The position numbers and the translations under genes are program-made. A stretch of DNA of 64,000 nt from Gliomastix tumulicola. Lineage: Eukaryota > Ascomycota > Sordariomycetes > Hypocreales > Bionectriaceae. The notes below the pieces were generated by a model that worked only from the letters and a program-made list of their open reading frames with translations, had not been told where the DNA came from and did not search any database. This document shows, in pieces, positions 19,818-30,198 of the stretch. The stretch lies in contig BCHX01000006.1 of assembly GCA_001599755.1 (NCBI GenBank), positions 2,467,336 through 2,531,335 of the forward strand, given 5' to 3'. How positions within the stretch are numbered: the first letter of the stretch is position 1; the number at the start of each line of letters is the position of its first letter.

Positions 19818-20221
19818 TTAGCGCAGGCTGGCGGCGTTACGCTGAGGCTTCACCTGATCGGCGGCCGAGGTCCCATCGTCCGTAGGAATGCCCTCGTCGT
19901 CACCCGGCTCGCGGTAAGTTCCGGACGGCTTGCCGGCGCCCCGGGTGCGCTCGCCGATGATGTTCCCCTTATCAATCGCCTCATTGTCGTCGCGGGCTAG
20001 CGATCAGTTAGCACTGATTAGCTTCACCCTCACGACCGAACTCCCGCAAGGTACATACCAAGCTGCTCGTCGGTGTCGGCAGTGTTTGGGTCAATAGGAT
20101 CCTCGATCTTGGCGTCGTCGGACTGGACAGCGAGAGGCTCGGCCTTGTTGCCAGAGCGGGACACGTACGAGTTGTCCTGGAACTCGCCAGTGGGAGCGTC
20201 AGTGAGGTTCTCGGAAGACAT
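19818..20221 (-). CDS. Small hydrophilic conserved-looking fungal protein
   Basis: Two-exon gene, complement(19818-19996, 20059-20221), 113 aa. The intron (62 nt) starts GTATGT and ends CTAG; joining restores DEQLARDDNEAIDKGNII. The protein is acidic, rich in Asp, Glu, Gly, Asn and Thr, without Cys or hydrophobic segments, so disordered and soluble. It begins MSSENLTDAPTGEFQDNSYV and ends QRNAASLR. I do not recognise a named family; size and composition resemble fungal stress or histone-chaperone-like small proteins, but no function is claimed. The 5' side is in a CT/GA-mixed promoter without a clear TATA box. Confidence 0.66.
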
Positions 20222-22359
20222 GGCTGTGGTTTGATGATTCTTGGCGTGCGTGCTGGATGATCGGTATGGTGTGTGATGACTGATGGAAGATGATCAAGGC
20301 TTTTCTCTACTGTTGCTGCCACTCTGGTTCTTATATGAGCGCGTGGTGCACCGACCTCAGGGAGTGTCAATGACGACATCCCACGTCTATGACGCTTCAT
20401 AAATCATCTATTTCCCTAGCACAGCCGACAGCTATCGATCGAGCATCAGGCAAACCGTGCATGTCAAAGTAGATTCACGAGCGATAGGGAAGTTTCGCGT
20501 GCATCGAGGCGGTCCCCTGTTCGATGCTAGCCAGGAGGCAGTCAATTCGTCATTGACTCTGTGCGTGAGACACCGAGCGCCTCCTCGCGTCATCGCGTCG
20601 ATTTCGCGCTGTCGGTGGGCGATTGACAGGCTAATGCTCCGATGAATAAAGGACGGGAAATGAAGGATCCTGCTTTGTGAGAAGTGACAGATCGTCAGTT
20701 ATCCTGGTGAAGGTGGCCGGTTATCTTCAAGCAGTCTCTCGGGAGCGTCGGTGGGGCCGAGACGGAGCGTCACGGAGCTTCACGGCGCGGGATTATGGGG
20801 AGTCGTGACTATTCTGCCGGGAGCAGCAAGCTAGTACGTAAATATTGTGTGGTGTGGGTGCGGGTGGTGTTGAGAGTCTGGGGTATTTACGGACCTGGGG
20901 GTGAAATCTCCTGTCAGGCAGTATCATGGGGTAATGTTCGTTTATTCTACGTAGCTATGATGCTGTATGAGGATCTACGGATGGCCTGGATATGAGATGT
21001 TGTGGTTGTGTGTTGGAGGGGTGAAGACGTCTCGAGAGCGAGGCTGGAGATGAGCCTGTCAGCAAGGAGGCAGCCACCGGAGCACTATCAGCAAATAAAG
21101 TAGGCCAATAACCTCCCGACTTCACCGCATGCTCCGTCTCGCTAAGATGGAGCGATGTGCGCCCGCACGTCAGGCTCGCTTTGCAATTTCCAGGAGGTGA
21201 TGGAGGTGCACACCATCGCTTGGAAGGTTGGCGTCAGGCACTTCTGAAGCCCTGTGAAAACTCTGCTTTGACGTTCGTTGTACACGTTGTCGCACCATCC
21301 ATGCCGTAATCTTGTCTCACTCGTCTGTCTGTCCGCCCGGGCGTCAGTCAGCTCAGTAAAAAGAAAAAAAATTACAAGCAACCACCTGACTCATTTCTCT
21401 CCAATAAGGGATGCTGGTCGCGCAATGCCCTTTGTGAGGATGGAGTGGACGGGATGATAAAAGGCTATACGGTGTCGAAAGTGGTCCGCACTGTCGAATC
21501 TGCATATGATTTTGCTGTTGTCCGCACCGTATAGCGTTGTCTCCGCGCACGTGCTTTTGAGGAAAATCACGAAGTCGGGATGAGCCAATGGGAAGCGATC
21601 AGCGGCAGTCGGAGCCGGATCCACAAGGAGGCGGTCTGGCGTACCTTCTACTTTGTTGCAGAAGATATGCTGCCGTTCTTTTCCGCGCTCCCACACCAGA
21701 AGCTGCATGAAAATTCCATTCTTGAATTTGTCAGAGTTTCTTGTGCATCGAACTCTGAATTGATGCGATCGCTGACTGCTGCACTGGCAGCAAACCGGGC
21801 TGAGTCGTGAGCCGTCCCAGGTACCCTAGACACCGGCGCCCGCACTGCACGGTCCAGGCATGTCGGTCAGGAGCCGCTCTATCGGATCTGAGAACAGAGA
21901 GCCGGCCCTCCGATATCCGCATTACCTCATAGCGCCTGGAACAGACTGCAAGTCACCCTGAGGCGTTGAAGTGGCAGGTGCCAGGGGCCTTTCTAGATTG
22001 CGAGATTGCTTCAGCTGGCGAGCTGCCTCAAGCGCTGTCTCGGCAGGAAATCCCCAAGAACCATGGCCTGATAGCGCCCTCTTAGTGGTCTCCTTTTCGT
22101 TGCTTCGTGCGCGTGCCTGTGCCCTGCTCTGCAACACGACGGCGCCCCGGGGAATGATTGCCCAACGATTGAGGCCCTGGTCCCGGGAAGCACGCCACCC
22201 TCCCTCGCTGTCACACCGTCCCTTGATCGGCTGGCCCATAATAATGGCTTTTTGTCCTTCTGGCCAGGAGCCAATGGCGAGCTTATCCACCCGTAAATCG
22301 CCATCCCTCTTTGCTGACCGAAATGTGAATGCGCCATTCTTCCGCATCTCTCGTACAAC

Positions 22360-22380
22360 ACGCACGCACGCACGCACGCA
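22360..22380. repeat. (ACGC)n microsatellite
   Basis: Five tandem ACGC units upstream of sconB, with a degenerate extension (CTCACGCACA) just after. Non-coding. Confidence 0.85.
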
Positions 22381-22663
22381 CTCACGCACAGGCGGCATTT
22401 GCAATCTGCTAGTCAATAGTCCTCAGCGGCAAGGCCTCCCTCCCCTACGCCCCCAGCAATCCCAGCGTCCAGGCCCAGCCAGGTCCAGGTCTAGCTGCTC
22501 CGAGTTTACAGGGTGTCCTTGCCCAGTCATCAATCCCTCCGGTACGGTCGGTCGCCCGCACCGCCGCCCGAGACCGAGCTCATGGTGCTGTTGTCCTGAT
22601 ATCTCGTTGGGCAGCACGCAATCGGTGGTACAATATTCGCCTCTCAGTGCTCAGTCGTTATCG

Positions 22664-22698
22664 GCACCACCACCACCACCACCACCACCACCACCACA
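22664..22698. repeat. (CAC)n trinucleotide microsatellite
   Basis: About eleven CAC units in the presumed 5' leader of sconB. Non-coding in the gene model given here. Confidence 0.88.
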
Positions 22699-22927
22699 GT
22701 CACCCAACCACCACTACGACCACCCTGCCTCCCAGCAGATGCATGCACACGCTCGCTACCATTAATTACTGGCTCTTTGTCCGACTCCCACACACACCTT
22801 GTCTCACCCTATTCCTCCCTCGCTATCCCAGCCGAGCGATAATAGGTGGTGACTGCCGACAAGGGTCTGATCCGCCTGAGCTGATTCCCTCTGCCCACCC
22901 TCCCAGCGGCCGTGTCCGACCAACAAC

Positions 22928-25106
22928 ATGGACAACCACCACTCTACGATAGGGAGCACCGGCCCTTCTACCTTCCACACACAACAACTGCGCACACGAT
23001 ACGATGACGGCCCTCGCTCCCCTCCCACACAAGCACTTTCGCCCCCATTAACGAATAGAGACAACGACTTCGACCGTCCCGCCTACACGCACAGCCAGCA
23101 GCAGCCGTCCAAGGACAACTGTGACAGGAGCCGGCTGGAGGACCAGCCCCGGCGCCCCAAGATGCCGACCGACTTGGTTGGCCAGGCTGTGACCCCGTTC
23201 CTCAAGGAGCACATTCCCGACCTCTACGCTCCCATCGGCAAGAAACTCCAGGAGAACCCTTCTCTCGATACCACTAGCCTGAGCCTGTCGAGGACGAAGG
23301 ACCCCAACACCAAGTTCTGCTATCGACATCGTCCCGAGTCGAAATGTCGCCGGGCCGCCGACGAGACCAAGATGGGTATCATCCAACGTGTGAGTGTCCT
23401 GGCTGCCATGCAGGTGTTGTTTCCTCACGTGTTACTAACATCACGGCCAGGAACTAAACAGTCTATCGGCACAAGACCAGCAAGGCATCACGCATGTCTG
23501 GTCTCTCTTCTCCGCTGCCCCTGCGAAGCACCGCGAACTGATGCTCCAGGGCATCATCACCCAGTGCTGCTTCCCTCAACTGTCCACCGTCTCCCGCGAG
23601 GTCCACGAGCAGCTCAAGATCGACTTCCTGACCGCCCTCCCGACCGAACTCTCCTACAAGATCCTCGGCCACCTCGACACAGTGTCCCTGTGCAGGGCGG
23701 CGCAGGTCAGCCGTCGCTGGCGCAGCTTGGCTGACGATAACGTCGTCTGGCATCGGATGTGCGAGCAGCACATTGCGCGCCAATGCACCAAGTGTGGCTG
23801 GGGACTGCCCCTTCTCGAGCGGAAGAAGCTTATGGCGTGGAACCGCAATCGACAGCAGCAGACGACTGGGCGCGTGACCCCGGAGTCGGACGAGTCGACG
23901 TCTGATGCCAACGCGATCAAGCGCCAACGACCAACCAGTGACGACGGCCCCTCCAAGCGGCCGCGTCTTGATGAAGGATCTAAGACAGCGTCGCAGTTGG
24001 AGGTGGAGCGCAGGTTCAAGGATGTCTACCGCCAGCGCTTCAAGGTCGGAGCCAACTGGAAGACAGGGAGGTGTTCAATTAAGACATTCAAGGGCCACAC
24101 CAACGGTGTCACCTGTCTCCAGTTCGACGACGATATTCTGGCTACCGGCTCCTACGACGCCACCATCCGTATCTGGAACATCGAGACCGGAGAGGTCCTC
24201 AACACCCTCAGGGGGCACTCTTCGGGCATCAGGACGCTACAGTTTGACGATACCAAGCTGATCAGCGGCTCGTTCGACAAGACTATCAAGATCTGGAACT
24301 GGCAGACAGGCGAGTGCCTCAGCACACTACAATGTCACACCGAGGGCGTGCTGTCGGTGCACTTCGACGGAGTGACGCTTGCATCGGGGAGCGTTGACAA
24401 GACTGTCAAGATCTTCAACTTCGACACCAAGCAGACATTCTGTCTGCGCGGGCACACAGACTGGGTCAACCATGTCCGCATTGACTCTGAGTCACGAACT
24501 GTCTTCTCGGCATCGGACGATCTGACTGTCCGCCTCTGGGATCTGGATACGAAGCATTGCATCAAGACTTTCCACGGCCACGTTGGACAGGTTCAGCAGG
24601 TGCTGCTCCTGCCGCCCGACTTTGAGCCCGACGAGATTCCCTCGAACGACACCCAAGACAGCGCGTCGGTCCACAGCCGTCGCAGTGTCACACCCACGCC
24701 ACCGGCTGAGACTCTCGATGACCGGCTGGCGTATGGGCCAAGCTTCACCTCAGACCCGTCACGGCCTCTACCTCCCAGGTACATGCTTACTGGCGGTCTA
24801 GACAACACCATCCGCCTGTGGGATACGACCACAGGCAAGTCGGTGCGAAGCATGTTTGGTCATGTAGAGGGCATCTGGGGCCTCGTAGGAGACACGCTAC
24901 GAGTGATCAGCGGCGCCAACGACAGCATGGTGAAGATCTGGGAGCCAAGGTCTGGCCTGTGCGAGAGAAGCTTCACAGGCCACGCCGGCCCTGTCACGTG
25001 CGTCGGTCTCAGCGACAACCGCATGGCTAGCGGCAGTGAGGACGGCGAAGTAAGGCTGTACAACTTCGAGGACGACGCTGTTCAGGAGAGGGGCACACCT
25101 TCATGA
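22928..25106 (+). CDS. sconB: F-box/WD40 protein SconB/MET30, SCF ubiquitin-ligase receptor
   Basis: Substrate receptor of the SCF E3 ligase that controls sulfur metabolite repression by targeting the bZIP activator of sulfur genes (MET30 in yeast, scon-2 in Neurospora, sconB in Aspergillus). The CDS joins 22928-23389 and 23451-25106, giving 705 aa. The 61-nt intron has a perfect TACTAAC branch site. Residues ~1-150 are a variable N terminus with CYRHRPESKCRR. Then follow ITHVWSLFSAAPAKHRELM, the F-box (about 214-258: ALPTELSYKILGHLDTVSL), and WHRMCEQHIARQCTKCGWG. After a basic, charged linker there are seven WD repeats to the C terminus (KGHTNGVTC, RGHSSGIRT, QCHTEGVLS, RGHTDWVNH, HGHVGQVQQ, FGHVEGIWG, TGHAGPVTC). 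Repeat 5 carries a ~50-residue Ser/Thr/Pro loop, also known in the family. Located in nucleus/cytosol. Confidence 0.95.
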
Positions 25107-27089
25107 GTTCACATCGTGTGAAGTGAATGACTTTTTTTTTCAAATCACATTTCTTCTTTCCTTCTCTCGGCGGAGTTTGGGCTTCGCAAAAAAGGGCACA
25201 GAGGGTAGTACCTTCATTGTGCGTGTTTGATGGACTTGAAAGCGCTGCTTTCACTTATGAATTGTTATTTCTCGCATTTAGAAACGGGCTTGGTTTAGAC
25301 AGGGTTTCCTTGGACGGAAAAAGGGACAAAGGGCATCATATCACGGCTGCTTGGCGTTTTACAGCGGTCTTCTGCAAAAGGCCGAAGGAACAAACAGGCA
25401 TGGGCACGGCATGGCACGGCATGGCGTAGGGCGTCATGGGTTAGGGCAATCGTCTGAATACGTTACTGTACGTATCTTGAAAGAAACGAAAATTGGCCGA
25501 CGAACAGGGGACGCTGATATGACTTGCATGTGAATGATTGTCCTCCTGCCTAAGTCAGCTGTGCCTTGCCCCCCTTTTTTTACCCCGACTCGCAGATGGG
25601 GGGACGCGATGCTGACGACAGATCAGGGGCACGAGTCAAGAAAAAGGAGGCTCGCCTGCATCATCTGCCCTCCTCCTGGTACCTTTCGCTCCATGCTACG
25701 TAGCATGAACACCCTGCAATGCCTGCATTTCCTCATTCGGCGAGATCGAGGAGCCAGCGAGTGGGAACGGTCCGAACGGTATTCAGGAACCGAAGCCAGA
25801 AGCGGATGGAGGATCTAGTAAGCAAAAAGCCCGGGCCTTATATCAAAAACCCCGCATGGCACTTAAGCAAGCCCCGATGCTACAACACCTTACCCTTGGC
25901 TGCGAGAGAGAGAACGATGCAAGGTACAGCATACGGTCCCCCCTCCCCTTTCTATTTGCTCGTGGCTGCTGCGGGGGCCCTGTTGGAGATGGATGGGATG
26001 GGGATGGGTAGTTCGTGAGACCAAGATTCAGATCTTGCGGCTGTGGTGATGATCTTTGCTGTTTTCTCACCCTTTCTCCCCCCCGCGAAACTTCCAAGCT
26101 GTCAGTGATCGGTTATTTCGGAGACCCTGACGATCTCTGATGTTCATCTTCAACTTCATGAGCTCTTTAACTTTTCCGAGTTCGAAGAGGGAGTTCCTGA
26201 ATCTCCACAGTGTTGGGAGGATATGATTATGATACCTTACCATACCTTACCTAGGCAGAGGGATGGGATGGGCCGAATCTGGGAGGTCAACTGACCGGTG
26301 CCCTTCCCCCTTCCCTTCCTCCCCTCCCCCCCCTCTCCCCCAAGTGCCGACAGAGCCTTGCTAGGCCATGGGAAGGCAGACGCATGCACGCACGCGCGCG
26401 TGTGTGTGCGGATGCTCGAGCGGGTGGTGGAGGCTCCGTCCTGCTTTCCCGGAGGATTCTTGCTCGCTCGCTTTTTCTGCAAGAGTAATACCGAGCTCTC
26501 CCCTCCTCCATCTGCAGGGGGAACGACGCGCGCGCCTCAAGCCGCTGACGCCGAAGCTCTGCTTCTTTTTTTCGCCGGTTGCCTATTCCAGAGGGGGCAA
26601 GGTGTTGAACGTCGCATCAGAGCGATGTGGGCAATCTAAGCCCCCGTTCAGGGTGATATGGATTGTTTCTCTGTTCTGCCGTCCGTCTCTCCGAGGCCCT
26701 TTGCCGTCGAGGCTAGGCTGCTGCGTCTAGGGAGGGTGGTGGTGGTGGAGAGGAAGGAGTCACGGGTGCGTGATGATTTGACCGAGAAACGGCCTTGAGG
26801 CACGCGTCTGCCTATCGTTGGAAGCGGCAGGAGGACTGGGAAGGACTGTCGAGGTCGCCGACCATGGCGTGCGCATGCTACGGTAACCATGAGGCCTCGG
26901 GGTTCTCTGTCTTGTCTTGGTCCTTGGTCGACTAGGAGGAGGAGGAGGAGAGGGGGGGATAGGTGGTGACGACGGACGAACGAGTATAAGTAGCCGCGTT
27001 CCTCGCCGTTGATCGACAGTGAAGCAGAACGACCAGCAGTCGACCAGTCCCCTCCTCCTCCTCAGCCACGTTCCCTGCCTTCTCCAGCC
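25107..27089. other. Intergenic interval (2 kb) upstream of GH64
   Basis: Contains the sconB 3' region, a decanucleotide-type local repeat (GGCACGGCAT twice near 25405), C/T-rich runs around 26300-26340, and the GH64 promoter with TATAAG at 26985-26990, about 105 bp before the ATG. No gene-like frame. Confidence 0.45.
26985..26990 (+). promoter_or_regulatory. TATA-like box (TATAAG)
   Basis: TATAAG about 105 bp upstream of the GH64 start at 27090, after a GA-rich stretch (26936-26960). Confidence 0.45.
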
Positions 27090-28469
27090 ATGCGGTTCTT
27101 CTCCTCCCTAGCCGCCGCCCTCCTCGGGTCGGCATCCCTCGCCTCGGCCCTCCCCAAGGCCGTCTCGCACTCGCAGACGCCCGACGGCTTCCTCGAGGTC
27201 AAGCCGGGCACGTTCAAGGACCTCAAGGTCACGTACGAGAACACTCTCAACGGCACGTACAAGGAGGAGGATTCGCGCATCGTGCCCGCTCCCTCCTCCG
27301 CTGATGCTGCTGCTCTTGCCGATGGTGAGGTCGGCGCCCAGGCGACGCTGGGCCTCAACTTCGTCAACAACTTCGGGGGTCCCATCAACGCGTACATCAC
27401 GGGCAAGGACGAGTCCGGGCGCGTCGTCTTCGTCCGCGGCGACGGCAGCCTGCTGTACCCGAGCTCTGGAGGGTCCGCGACGCCCGTGCCCGTGGGCCAG
27501 GACGGACGCATCCCCCTCGCGGCCGGGCAGAACTTCAACATGGTGCTGCCCATCGCGCTCGAGTCGGCGCGCATCTACTACTCGGCCGGCGACCTCATCT
27601 TCGGCGTCGTGCGCACGCCCATCGGCGACGGCCTCGTCCAGCCCGCGCCCAACAACCCGTCCGACCCGAGCGCGGGCATCAACTGGGGCTTCGTCGAGCT
27701 GACGCTGCTGCCCAACGGCACGCTGTACGCCAACATCAGCTACGTCGACTTTGTCGGCCTGCCGCTGGGCATGGAGCTCACGGTCAACGGCGGCGCCACG
27801 CAGTCTGCCTTTGGCGTCGGCCGCGGCGCCGTCACCAACATCTGCAACGCCCTCAGCGCCCAGTCCTCCCGCGACGGCCGCCCCTGGAGCCGGCTCTGCA
27901 TGGGCAACGCCGCGGGCCCCGTGCGCGCGCTCTCGCCCACGGCCTACACCGACATCGACTCGGCCTCCTTTGCCGACTACTGGCACGCCTACCGCGACCA
28001 GGTCTGGGCCAAGTACCGCGGCGAGCCGCTCATCATCGACACCCAGCGCGAGTTCGGCCGCATCAACTGCTGGGTCCGCGGCGACGCCCTCGAGTGCGAC
28101 GGCGACAACCGCGCCTACGCCAAGCCCGAGGCCATCGACATCTGGGGCTGCGACCGGGGCCCCTTTGGCAAGCAGTCCGGCGACAACCAGGTGCACCTCG
28201 CCGTCATCCCGCGCCTCTGCGCCGCCTTTGTCCGCTCCACGCTGCTTCTGGGCGGGGGCAACGTCCAGCCGAGCCTCGGCCAGGCCAACTACTACCGCGT
28301 CGAGCCGACCAACCACTACAGCCGCGTCGTGCACGAGAACGAGGTCGACGGCAAGGGGTACGCGTTCGCGTACGACGATGTCAACCCCACGGGCACCGAG
28401 AACGCCTCGGGCACCGTTGCGCATGCCAGCCCCAACACTCTTCGTGTGTTCATCGGCAGCCCTCCTTAA
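27090..28469 (+). CDS. Secreted GH64 endo-beta-1,3-glucanase (thaumatin-like fold)
   Basis: Intronless 459-aa secreted enzyme resembling GH64 laminaripentaose-producing beta-1,3-glucanases. A signal peptide spans residues 1-20 (MRFFSSLAAALLGSASLASA). The catalytic module starts near residue 85 (TLGLNFVNNFGGPINAYITG). The likely catalytic pair is Glu in NWGFVELTLLPNG (about 202) and Asp in ISYVDFVGLPLG (about 219); the spacing fits the known acid/base pair of this family within one residue. Further family blocks are CMGNAAGPVRALSP, INCWVRGDALECDGDNRAY, IWGCDRGPF and AVIPRLCAAFVRSTLL, followed by the C-terminal YAFAYDDV. Role: hydrolysis of beta-1,3-glucan of its own or another fungus's wall, extracellularly. 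GC content of the third position is extreme, which creates long antisense open frames that are not genes. Confidence 0.87.
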   Translation: MRFFSSLAAALLGSASLASALPKAVSHSQTPDGFLEVKPGTFKDLKVTYENTLNGTYKEEDSRIVPAPSSADAAALADGEVGAQATLGLNFVNNFGGPINAYITGKDESGRVVFVRGDGSLLYPSSGGSATPVPVGQDGRIPLAAGQNFNMVLPIALESARIYYSAGDLIFGVVRTPIGDGLVQPAPNNPSDPSAGINWGFVELTLLPNGTLYANISYVDFVGLPLGMELTVNGGATQSAFGVGRGAVTNICNALSAQSSRDGRPWSRLCMGNAAGPVRALSPTAYTDIDSASFADYWHAYRDQVWAKYRGEPLIIDTQREFGRINCWVRGDALECDGDNRAYAKPEAIDIWGCDRGPFGKQSGDNQVHLAVIPRLCAAFVRSTLLLGGGNVQPSLGQANYYRVEPTNHYSRVVHENEVDGKGYAFAYDDVNPTGTENASGTVAHASPNTLRVFIGSPP

Positions 28470-28867
28470 AGGGGGTGAAGCGGAAGGTGAAATGGTGTGG
28501 AGAGGAAGGGAGCCTTTTTGGGGGGGTCTATTGCTTCTTGTATATATGTGAGCTGTGGCCATGTTTATATCTTTCTCTCGTTTATAGTTTTGGCGTAAAT
28601 ACACGTACATATCTGGGAACTTGTGTTGCATATAGCACGTATGTCGAAGTGACGGTTACTAGTACTTATAGGAAGTACATTCCATGGTATGTCACTCATC
28701 AACAATGCACACTTGATACATGTCTTCATGGTGTAAGGTCTGGACGAAGCCTCACGTTGTTCATCACTTACTTCACTGTCTCCTCTAGATTTATCTAGAT
28801 GCCCAATTCTATCCTTCGTAAACATGAACTTTTCATCCCACATCTCTACATCATATAGCAGTCGTCT
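28470..28867. other. Convergent spacer between GH64 and lys1
   Basis: The two stop codons face each other across 398 bp of AT-rich sequence. It holds the 3' regions of both genes and nothing else that I can support. Confidence 0.5.
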
Positions 28868-30198
28868 CTAAGTGGCCTCAGCCACCTTCTCCTTGAAGAT
28901 CTTCTCCGCCCTCGTCCAGACACCATCCGTATCCCGCTTGTCCAGGTTGAGCAGGCTCGGCAGCAGCAGGCTCGAGTACTCGTCGCTGGACTCGCGGGGG
29001 ATCAGCGTCGGGAGGTGGTCGATGGCGATGATGCGCAGCTCAGGCTCCGACGCAAGAGGCTTGGACGTGGCCAGCGTGGGGTTCTGGAAGTCGCTCCAGG
29101 TCGAGTAGATGGGGATCGGGTTCGAGGGCGAGTTCGGGTCGCAGGAGACGTCGCAGATGACGCGCAGACGGCGTCCGGGGACGTTGAGAGAGTCGAAGGT
29201 GACGAAGGGGGGGATCGCCGCAGAGCCCAGGTACACCGCGTTGATGAAGATGTCCGACTCTGTAGACTCATTAGTATGGAAGTTCGACAAGGGGTAGGTA
29301 AGGGTAAGCATGACGCTGTACTGTGTCGAAGTACTCACCAGCAATCTCAGCGAAGGGCCCGCCCTTCTTGGTCTCGGCCAGATCCCACTCGAGGACGTTC
29401 TCCTGGCCGACCTCACGCAAGAGGTCCAGAGCGCCCTTTCCGCAGCGGCCCAGAGCACCAATCACAATGCTCCTAGGCGGCTGGCCACCGTTGGCCTTGA
29501 TGGCGGGCTCGAGCGACGACTTGACGTACTCCTTGAGCTGCGACGCATTGTCGAACTTGGGGATCGGTCCCTGCGGGGTGTCCGGGTTCAGGACCTGGTG
29601 CGCCCAGCTGAACAGCGCGACGGCAGCGCCCGCATATCCTGCAAAGTTGCCGAAAGCCGCCACGCGACGTCCCGTGGCATCTGTGAGAAACTCGAGGTCG
29701 TAGAGGGTGCCGCCGCCCTCCTTGAAGCGTCGGAGCCAGACTTCGTGGCCGTCTTGCTTCTACAGGGGGGGTATCAGTCAGTAATTGGTATTGCACAACA
29801 CGAACGACACGCGGGAGCTGCTTGCCTTGAAGATGTGGCAGAAAGAGATATGGGTGTGGGGAAGAGGAGCGTCAACGTCGGGGAGCTCCTTGAGGCCGAG
29901 GATGATGTGGTCGGTCGGGGCGTCCCTCCAGGAACCGCCTGGCACAAGCGTAGCTCCGACAGTCTCGAATTCCTCGTCATTGTAGATTCGGTCGGTGGAT
30001 CGCTCGACGTTCAGGATGTAGCCGGCATCAATGAGGGCCTTGGCGCCTTGGGGCGACACTGTTTGCCATTGTCAGCTCTCGAAACGAGACGGAGGGCGAT
30101 GGCGGGGGAGGGAGGAGGGAGGAGGGAGGGGTTCCCGTACAAGAAGAGCGTCGCTCGAAGGGCTTGGTATCAGCCCTGAGATGAATTGTGATGGCCAT
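28868..30198 (-). CDS. lys1: Saccharopine dehydrogenase (NAD+, L-lysine-forming)
   Basis: Last enzyme of the alpha-aminoadipate lysine pathway: saccharopine + NAD+ + H2O to lysine + 2-oxoglutarate. CDS complement(28868-29259, 29339-29759, 29826-30058, 30141-30198), 367 aa, the normal fungal length. Intron 1 is GTACGG..AACAG. Intron 2 uses a rare GC donor (AAG/GCAAGC) and a tandem TAG-AAG acceptor. Intron 3 is GTGAGT..CTACAG. Family blocks are HLRADTKPFERRSSLSPQGA, ALIDAGYILNVERS, GGSWRDAPTDHIILGLKELP, GGGTLYDLEFLTD, the Rossmann motif VIGALGRCGKGALDLLREVG, WDLAETKKGGPF, and ICDVSCDPNSPSNPIPIY, ending IDHLPTLIPRESSDEYS. The C terminus EKVAEAT has no clear PTS1. A CPC1/GCN4 site lies 113 bp upstream. 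If the last acceptor AG of intron 2 is used, the protein is one Lys shorter. Confidence 0.95.

Larger units (their letters stand above)
20222..22927. other. Long divergent promoter interval (2.7 kb)
   Basis: Between the small minus-strand gene and the plus-strand sconB gene. It includes an (ACGC)n run near 22360-22380 and a (CAC)n run at 22664-22698, both likely in the sconB leader. A TGACTCA heptamer lies at 21387. A 264-codon frame at 21971-22765 starts at GTG, contains poly-Pro/poly-His translated from the microsatellite, and is rejected as a gene. Confidence 0.45.

Noticed and set aside
21971..22765. 264-codon frame upstream of sconB
   Set aside because: Starts at GTG, translates microsatellites into poly-Pro and His, no family resemblance; probably leader or promoter DNA.
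27108..28631. 507-codon antisense open frame over GH64
   Set aside because: It is a mirror of the high-GC third positions of the GH64 gene, with Ala/Arg/Val/Gly/Asp-rich composition and no domain.
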